From positions 40,980-104,979 of the forward strand of contig NZ_AOIU01000028.1 in assembly GCF_000337455.1 (NCBI RefSeq): a DNA stretch of 64,000 nt, given 5' to 3'. A program made the translations under genes and the position numbers. This DNA comes from Halosimplex carlsbadense 2-9-1 (GTDB lineage: Archaea; Halobacteriota; Halobacteria; Halobacteriales; Haloarculaceae). The notes below the pieces were generated by a model. That model searched no databases. It was not told the DNA's origin and saw only the letters and a program-made list of their open reading frames with translations. Shown here in pieces: positions 60,701 to 64,000 of this stretch; the stretch's first letter is position 1; the number at the start of each line of letters is the position of its first letter.

Positions 60701-61161
60701 CTCACCGGGTCAACGCCGGGCGCGGGCGTGAACCCACCGCCCGCACTCCCGCCGCTAGTGTTGCTACCAGAAGCACCACCGCTAGACCCATTCCCGCTAG
60801 AGTCGCTACCGCCATTGTTCGGGCCGATCCCACGTCGGTCTAATTGGTCTTGCACTCGGTCGGGGACGTTGTTACTCGACCCGCTATCAGACGATCCACC
60901 AGAGTCACCACTGTCTGAGCTACTGCCGCCGGACCCACCAATACCAAGCGGGTTCGATGCAAAGCCACCGCCAGCACTGCCTTGGTCGGCCCGACGCGTG
61001 TCGGTGCTATCGCTCGAACTACTGCCTGAAGAACCGCTAGAGTCGGTATCGGACGGCCCGCTTACGTCTTGGCCGGTTGATTCTTCAATCGCTTCTTCGC
61101 GGGCTTCAGCGGTGTCGTTGTTCTGGAACGCTTTCCGAAACTCCTCGGCAAAGTTGCTCAT
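57718..61161 (-). CDS. giant low-complexity protein of unknown function (1147 residues)
   Basis: This is the largest element gene. The N-terminal 230 residues are Ser/Gly/Asp/Pro-rich with repeated SAGGGF units, four or more copies. Residues of about 270-380 form a Gln/Arg/Glu-rich coiled-coil-like region with three copies of an LSxxRTAxQxEK unit. A central segment (AGVAGAAAISAGTGAAAG) is hydrophobic. The C-terminal third is Pro/Ser/Thr/Gly-rich, with PSDPS and PGTPPYS repeats, and ends FRNPLTGGIL then an acidic tail. No signal peptide or known domain is seen. A structural, adhesion or scaffold role is plausible. Its partner genes are the TM, zinc-ribbon and HTH genes downstream. Confidence 0.8.
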   Translation of the reverse strand: MSNFAEEFRKAFQNNDTAEAREEAIEESTGQDVSGPSDTDSSGSSGSSSSDSTDTRRADQGSAGGGFASNPLGIGGSGGSSSDSGDSGGSSDSGSSNNVPDRVQDQLDRRGIGPNNGGSDSSGNGSSGGASGSNTSGGSAGGGFTPAPGVDPVSPPSGGSSSGGSSDTGTSEPVGSGGSAGGGFTPSPDVDPQPPDDMPDPVQDSPPDDMPTPDESQEPVETPPAGQETGSAGGGFTAEPDGPQAAPQETTEEMAEPPEAPEGPVDPIQERNEAIIRELSGQRTAQQQEKQQARAEARQSQEFAERVITDLSQQRTAMQREKIVARQEARENFRQNTLPEYNEQVIGALSGIRTAQQREKMQARAPEDVGVDELEVGELNQQQNNQGFLEGVGNTLFGQQEIQTFGQETAAKQPGFSGEDIVEATKPGGENQIDFNKEITDDLTRGGLLSERPGSSEGLLPGQVGPVNLSEQGFRSAAGDVSDFADTFDENEPITVAGSKIPEKALQGFASTGLEAVATGVQSPALADTGLELLTNTPVEAVQEGPLEVGEAVGRLGVITGQETIRSFRSEPVESTAGVAGAAAISAGTGAAAGRFGRIFRDRIRTLGGDKVPLDELTQDEVARYYESGGTEGQRFPGAENPDLYESDPAEAVRQQAQQPQEIQDLFDDDGTVLTKTLDVEPEGPGRGRGGQGFQSAPGESLEEFDYETPGSFVGPDVSPNFLGVEGRSAGFSLRPGLPDFGSQPTGLFVRTDVDSPDADTLDGFNEEMIDRGGDTTAVTKPSGEVAPGEIEAVIPPGAEFRDVGGGPIRNAARRLGIGSDFYTEVGGRRVPLRGVVPDTPDAPDQPTRFGFDNRGQAEVPGSGPGPAFTGTLDELSGTYRPGTDRPFPFVPTSPTGGATGTDDVTSPTGRTEPTSPPTSPTSPYDGGGPLSVPTGPSDGSDSSVSETEPTSPVGGSGGTLPGSDGGSGTGPTSGGSGGPSTGPSPIPSGGSSGPFGGSGGSVTPSDPSDPTPPSDPSDPIPPSDPGQPTPPSDPGPPSDPGTPPYSPGTPPYSPGTPPGIPSTPPGGPFTPPDTPPNTPRELPELDTDDKDEKKRERRLAGTEDPFFTSFRNPLTGGILETDTGESGGSSIPGLDMDSDGTGEPWF

Positions 61162-61217
61162 ATCGGGCGCTACGGCTCGAACTAGGATATAAAGAGGCGG
61201 CCAGGCCGATTCTCAGG

Positions 61218-61823
61218 CTACGAGATTCCAGCGTCCTCAAAGGCTTTGTTCACAACATCTGGCGTCGGTGCGTTTAGGTACGGTTCGATTGCTTGGAAAC
61301 TACTCCACCCACCGACAGCCATGACCACACGCGGGTTCATGCGCTCGTCCACTAGCAACCGCTGTGCGAACCGCCTACGCAGGTCGTGGCTACTCACATG
61401 GTGAAAGTCGCTGTCGTCCGACTCGTCCGCTGCACGGGCCGCTGTCCGCTCTACAACGCCCCGCACGGCCCTCGGAGTGAGTTGGATGAAAGAGTCGTCG
61501 GGGGATACGTCCTCGGCGTTCTGATAGCGGTGTAGGTCCCGCTCAACGTCCGTGGGAAGATAGGCGTCCCGTGGTTCTCCATTCCCGTTCTTGGTATCCT
61601 TGCCTTCCGGTACCCGCAAGTGGTAGTGTTCGCCGTCCGCTGTCCGCTTGATGTGCTTGGGCTTGATTTGGGGGATCTCGAAGGCCCGCAGGCCGACATA
61701 GCCACCCAACTGGATGATTAGGTCGTCTCTGTGGCTGGCCGCTGCGCGCCGGAGCTGTTCTAACTCGTCGTCTGTCAACCACACTTTGTATGTGCCTTCT
61801 TTCGCGGTCCCTTCGAGGCGCAT
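61218..61823 (-). CDS. short tyrosine recombinase (integrase catalytic domain only)
   Basis: This 201-residue recombinase has the catalytic residues R46 (GLRAFEI), K75, H146 and R149 in SHDLRRRF, a W173 in place of the usual histidine, and the nucleophile Y182 in EPYL. The N-terminal core-binding domain of usual integrases is absent. I chose ATG 61823; the open frame upstream is Arg/Trp-rich and unlike an integrase. It lies between the giant gene and the long integrase gene on the same strand, so it may act as a co-recombinase, an accessory factor or a decayed copy. Confidence 0.82.
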   Translation of the reverse strand: MRLEGTAKEGTYKVWLTDDELEQLRRAAASHRDDLIIQLGGYVGLRAFEIPQIKPKHIKRTADGEHYHLRVPEGKDTKNGNGEPRDAYLPTDVERDLHRYQNAEDVSPDDSFIQLTPRAVRGVVERTAARAADESDDSDFHHVSSHDLRRRFAQRLLVDERMNPRVVMAVGGWSSFQAIEPYLNAPTPDVVNKAFEDAGIS

Positions 61824-61937
61824 GATAGTTGTTAGAACAAGTCGGAACATAAGCGCCGGTCGCCAGGGGCGATAGGAACGATATAGCCACCTATCCACGG
61901 GGTTCGGTTCCGATTTCATTCACAAGTCGGAAAACGG

Positions 61938-63266
61938 CTATTCGTCCTCTTTGCGGTCAATCATCATGTCCTTCACCTCGGGATCATCTAGAATGTCGTC
62001 TACCAGTTGAAGTTTGTCGACGGTATCCATGTTCTCGGGATCTACGTCCTGATAGGATTCTCTCACCTTGTCGTCGGCTTCCTGAGAATGTTCCTTCGCG
62101 TCGGGCGTAAACTCCAACCCGCAGATATGGCAGAGACGGGCGTTCTCCGGCGGATTAGTCCCACACTGGGGGCACACTTCCGGTGTAAGCTCGCTGTCCG
62201 GGTCGTCCGTTTCCAGATCAAAGGCTTCCCGCGCTTCTCGGATATGGTCACTGTCTTTCAAATGGGAATACGTCGATTCCATGACTCTGCTATCCGGCGC
62301 GTGGCCCAACTGGTGTTTGATCGCACTTTCTGGCATACCACGGCGAAGGGCTATCGTAACGAAATTGTGCCGGAGTGCGTGGGGGTTGAGTGGTCTGTCT
62401 ATATCTGTCCGCCGTTTGATTCGCTTGAGCGTTTCGTATACACTGGATTCACCCATCTGCGTCCGCGCTACCTCTTTGTCGCTCAGATTCCGATCCTCAC
62501 TGAATGGGCCACCATTAGCGAATTGAGGCAACGGACAGAATACGTAGGCTTCTGGGTCGTCCGGGTTCGGGTGGCCGGTTTGAAGCCACTGGCGAACTGT
62601 AGCCTCAGATAACAGCAAATCACGCCATTTGCCGTTTTCATTTGCGCCTTTCAATCCCTCTGCCTCTTCATTCAATGTAAACCGCCCCTCGTCAAGTTTC
62701 AGGTGCTTGACTTTGAGCGTCCGGGTCGCACTGGCTCGCTGGCCGGTATAGAGCAAAAAATCGAACAGTGCTAAGTCGCGGTTGTTTCGTGCAGCCGACC
62801 GTAGTTCTTGGATCTGCTCCCGAGTGAGCATATCGTCGGGGTCGACTGGCGAATCTTCTTGTTTCGGTATCGGGATCTCTTCGGGATCTATCCCAACATC
62901 ATGGAGTTTGTAGAATTTGCGGAGAGCAATCGAATAGAGGCGCACGCTGCCGTTTGTTAGCCCACCATCCTTCACATCCGGGTGATCGCCGTCCTTGAAC
63001 TGCTGGATTTGTTCTTTCAGTTTTAGTTCCGAAGTATCCAGCAAGTCAACATCGTAGGCGAACCGCCGGCAGTTCTGAATATAGTTTGCTAAGGTGCTGG
63101 CCGCAATCGTTTGCTCGCCGTCCGGCGGGGAAGCCATAACGTTCTCCTCGTAATATGCCTGTGTGAAGTGTTTGATAGCCTCAGAACACTCAGGATTGGC
63201 AAAATCCGACTTATCTTCCTCTATCTTCTCCAATTCACGCTTCAAGTTCTCTGACTGAATGCCCAT
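61938..63266 (-). CDS. tyrosine integrase with C-terminal zinc ribbon
   Basis: This 442-residue integrase catalyses site-specific integration and excision. An N-terminal SAM-like core-binding domain (residues of about 20-130) precedes the catalytic domain, with R177 in TGQRASA, H296 and R299 in HALRHNF, H322 in LGHAPDS and the nucleophile Y333 in STYSHL. A zinc ribbon (C365, C368, C379, C382) follows, then an acidic tail. I chose ATG 63266; the frame upstream reads into the attachment site and flanking chromosome and is not protein-like. Its start is about 60 bases from attR, a common place for an integrase gene. Confidence 0.9.
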   Translation of the reverse strand: MGIQSENLKRELEKIEEDKSDFANPECSEAIKHFTQAYYEENVMASPPDGEQTIAASTLANYIQNCRRFAYDVDLLDTSELKLKEQIQQFKDGDHPDVKDGGLTNGSVRLYSIALRKFYKLHDVGIDPEEIPIPKQEDSPVDPDDMLTREQIQELRSAARNNRDLALFDFLLYTGQRASATRTLKVKHLKLDEGRFTLNEEAEGLKGANENGKWRDLLLSEATVRQWLQTGHPNPDDPEAYVFCPLPQFANGGPFSEDRNLSDKEVARTQMGESSVYETLKRIKRRTDIDRPLNPHALRHNFVTIALRRGMPESAIKHQLGHAPDSRVMESTYSHLKDSDHIREAREAFDLETDDPDSELTPEVCPQCGTNPPENARLCHICGLEFTPDAKEHSQEADDKVRESYQDVDPENMDTVDKLQLVDDILDDPEVKDMMIDRKEDE

Positions 63267-63326
63267 GCGATTGTCAATATGGGCCACCCACTTAGTTGTA
63301 AGTATTCTCCAACTCCGTAGGACTAA

Positions 63327-63336
63327 ACGACGAGTA
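63327..63336. repeat. attR core
   Basis: The bases acgacgagta match attL (47512-47521). Chromosome-like GC-rich sequence resumes immediately after. The related DNA downstream (gacgaccggcggtatcagttctaa) also echoes the left side, but with mismatches. Confidence 0.75.
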
Positions 63337-63430
63337 CCTCTCGGGCATGACCTTCGAGGAGATGACCGGCGGCGCGGACCTCCCTCAGACCGGCACCGGC
63401 GACCCCGACGACCGGCGGTATCAGTTCTAA
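63327..63430 (+). pseudogene. displaced 3' end of the integration target gene
   Basis: Read in frame, this fragment encodes DEYL then SGMTFEEMTGG and on to GDPDDRRYQF and a stop at 63430. It is 29 codons long after DEYL, like the replacement at the other end. It has no start of its own and would be joined to the upstream part of 47280-47615 after excision. Confidence 0.85.
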
Positions 63431-63436
63431 GCCATC

Positions 63437-63500
63437 TTTTTGGACCGGGGGTTCCCCCGCAGGGCGCCGAAGGCACGCGAGGAGACTCCCGGTCCAAAAA
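63437..63500. terminator. inverted repeat with T- and A-tracts between convergent genes
   Basis: The arms tttttggaccggg (63437-63449) and cccggtccaaaaa (63488-63500) are perfect 13-base inverted repeats around a 38-base GC-rich loop. The position, right after the stop at 63430 and facing the convergent transporter gene, suits a bidirectional transcription terminator. A small non-autonomous mobile element is another possibility. Confidence 0.5.
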
Positions 63501-63715
63501 CAGGGGTGAAAAACCGCGGGCGGCTCCGCAGCTCGCGTGAACCGGCGCCTCCGGCGCCGGATGCTCGATGCAGAAGAGCTACCTATGTGTCGTCCGCGAC
63601 AACATACTCTTCCGCCTCGCTCAGTAGCGAGTGAAGATCTTCCGGTGCCTCAGTCAACTAGCAGACAAATTTCGCGACTGTCGAGCGAGAGCCACCGTCC
63701 CGTCCGGAGCCGCTC
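63501..63715. other. intergenic region without recognised features
   Basis: The stretch between the inverted repeat and the transporter gene stop shows no protein-like frame, repeat or RNA gene that I can support. The last 60 bases are moderately A/T-rich. Confidence 0.5.
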
Positions 63716-64000
63716 TCACAGCAGGAAGGTCACGAGGAACCCGACGGACGTGGCGAGCGTGATGGACGGGCCGGCCTCCTCGTAGGCGTCGGGGTAGATC
63801 TCGCCGGCGAGGCTGGCGAGGATGGCGCCGGCGGCGAACGACCGGATCGCCCCGATCCAGTAGTCGGGCAGCGGCGGGAGGACGCGGTAGCCGGCGATAA
63901 CTGCGCCGCTGACGACGACGGCCGTGACCGCCCACCCGGCCATCACTTTCAACTCCTCGTGGTTCTCAGCCATGTTGGTCCCGGACATCATCGACTGCGA
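63716..64000 (-). CDS. ZIP-like metal transporter, C-terminal part (5' end outside window)
   Basis: This frame is open across the right edge. The visible part has three likely helices (MAGWAVTAVVVSGAVIAGYRV, IRSFAAGAILASLAGEIYPDAYEE and TLATSVGFLVTFLL). The block AAGAILASLAGEIYPDAYEEAG followed by a final helix ending FLVTFLL matches the C-terminal end of ZIP-type divalent-metal transporters. The metal cannot be predicted. Whether the Met at 63991 is internal or a start is not decidable; the open frame continues upstream of it. Confidence 0.7.
   Translation of the reverse strand, partial: SQSMMSGTNMAENHEELKVMAGWAVTAVVVSGAVIAGYRVLPPLPDYWIGAIRSFAAGAILASLAGEIYPDAYEEAGPSITLATSVGFLVTFLL

Larger units (their letters stand above)
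47512..63336. mobile_element. integrated element of about 15.8 kb (provirus or integrative plasmid)
   Basis: The limits are the 10-base direct repeat acgacgagta, at 47512-47521 and at 63327-63336. The element has tyrosine recombinases at its right end, a primase-helicase, RHH and zinc-ribbon regulators, a P-loop NTPase and a giant low-complexity protein. Its base composition and codon use are visibly more A/T-rich than the flanks. I see no capsid, portal, terminase or conjugation gene. Direct repeats outside the core fit poorly, so the crossover is most likely within or close to the 10-base core. Confidence 0.9.

Noticed and set aside
47512..63336. Classifying the element as a known haloarchaeal virus family (pleolipovirus, sphaerolipovirus or tailed provirus).
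   Set aside because: No spike protein with signal peptide, capsid, portal or terminase gene is recognisable, and motif resemblance of the NTPase alone is not enough.
63440..63634. Short frames crossing the terminator-like inverted repeat.
   Set aside because: They are Arg/Pro-rich, overlap the inverted repeat and lack a proper start.
1..64000. CRISPR arrays and rRNA or tRNA genes.
   Set aside because: I found no regularly spaced direct repeats with unique spacers and no conserved rRNA or tRNA sequence blocks. The three tandem arrays found have no spacers.

Overview
The window is from a halophilic archaeon (class Halobacteria). The evidence is a very GC-rich chromosome, strongly acidic proteins, aIF-1A, an archaeal-lipid-type geranylgeranyl reductase, HalOD1 domains, many tiny CxxC zinc-ribbon proteins, leaderless genes behind TATA-like boxes and a heliorhodopsin. 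A member of the Haloarculaceae is plausible but is only a guess. I found no rRNA, no tRNA and no CRISPR array.

Bases 1 to about 47.5 kb are ordinary chromosome with small operons on both strands. In order they hold an ABC exporter (cut by the left edge), RtcA, a heliorhodopsin, a membrane-bound spermidine-synthase-like enzyme, a flavin disulfide reductase, a methyltransferase, CspA, a nitroreductase, a cupin and an MFS transporter. A starch/glycogen block follows (about 12.5-23.1 kb): a double-module GH15 glucoamylase, a GH13 amylase, a GT4 glycosyltransferase and a GH77 4-alpha-glucanotransferase. Next come two small oxidoreductases, a HalOD1 protein, aIF-1A and the lipid/isoprenoid pair GGR and squalene/phytoene synthase. 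A GlpA-like dehydrogenase, a bacterial-type LeuRS, a CapA-like protein, a renalase-like oxidase, a sulfatase-like enzyme and two PAP2-like membrane proteins follow. The last part holds a metalloprotease-like protein, a VOC protein, a TIGR00341 membrane protein, an aldo/keto reductase, an FKBP, zinc-ribbon microproteins, a sugar-nucleotide epimerase and a TIM-barrel isomerase.

From about 47,512 to 63,336 an integrated element of about 15.8 kb interrupts the chromosome. It is visibly more A/T-rich and has different codon use. It sits in the 3' end of a small protein-coding gene (47280-47615), not in a tRNA gene. It brings a replacement 3' end of exactly the same length (29 codons after the shared DEYL), ending in the same DPDDRRYQF. 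The displaced native 3' end lies as an orphan at 63327-63430. The element carries a left-end HTH/Mrr-nuclease/membrane-protein cassette and a large prim-pol/SF3 helicase with added OB-fold and winged helix, next to a repeat-rich origin candidate. It also has an AT-rich orphan gene and a rightward operon that begins with a ribbon-helix-helix protein and ends with a P-loop NTPase. A leftward operon starts with a 1147-residue low-complexity protein, and two tyrosine recombinases lie at the right end. No capsid, portal, terminase large subunit, relaxase or conjugation gene is recognisable, so I cannot say whether it is a provirus of an undescribed kind or an integrative plasmid.

Two inverted copies of a dispersed intergenic repeat (about 19.4-19.65 kb and 34.2-34.45 kb), several short tandem repeats and some AT-rich palindromes between genes are the main non-coding structures. 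A ZIP-type transporter gene is cut by the right edge.
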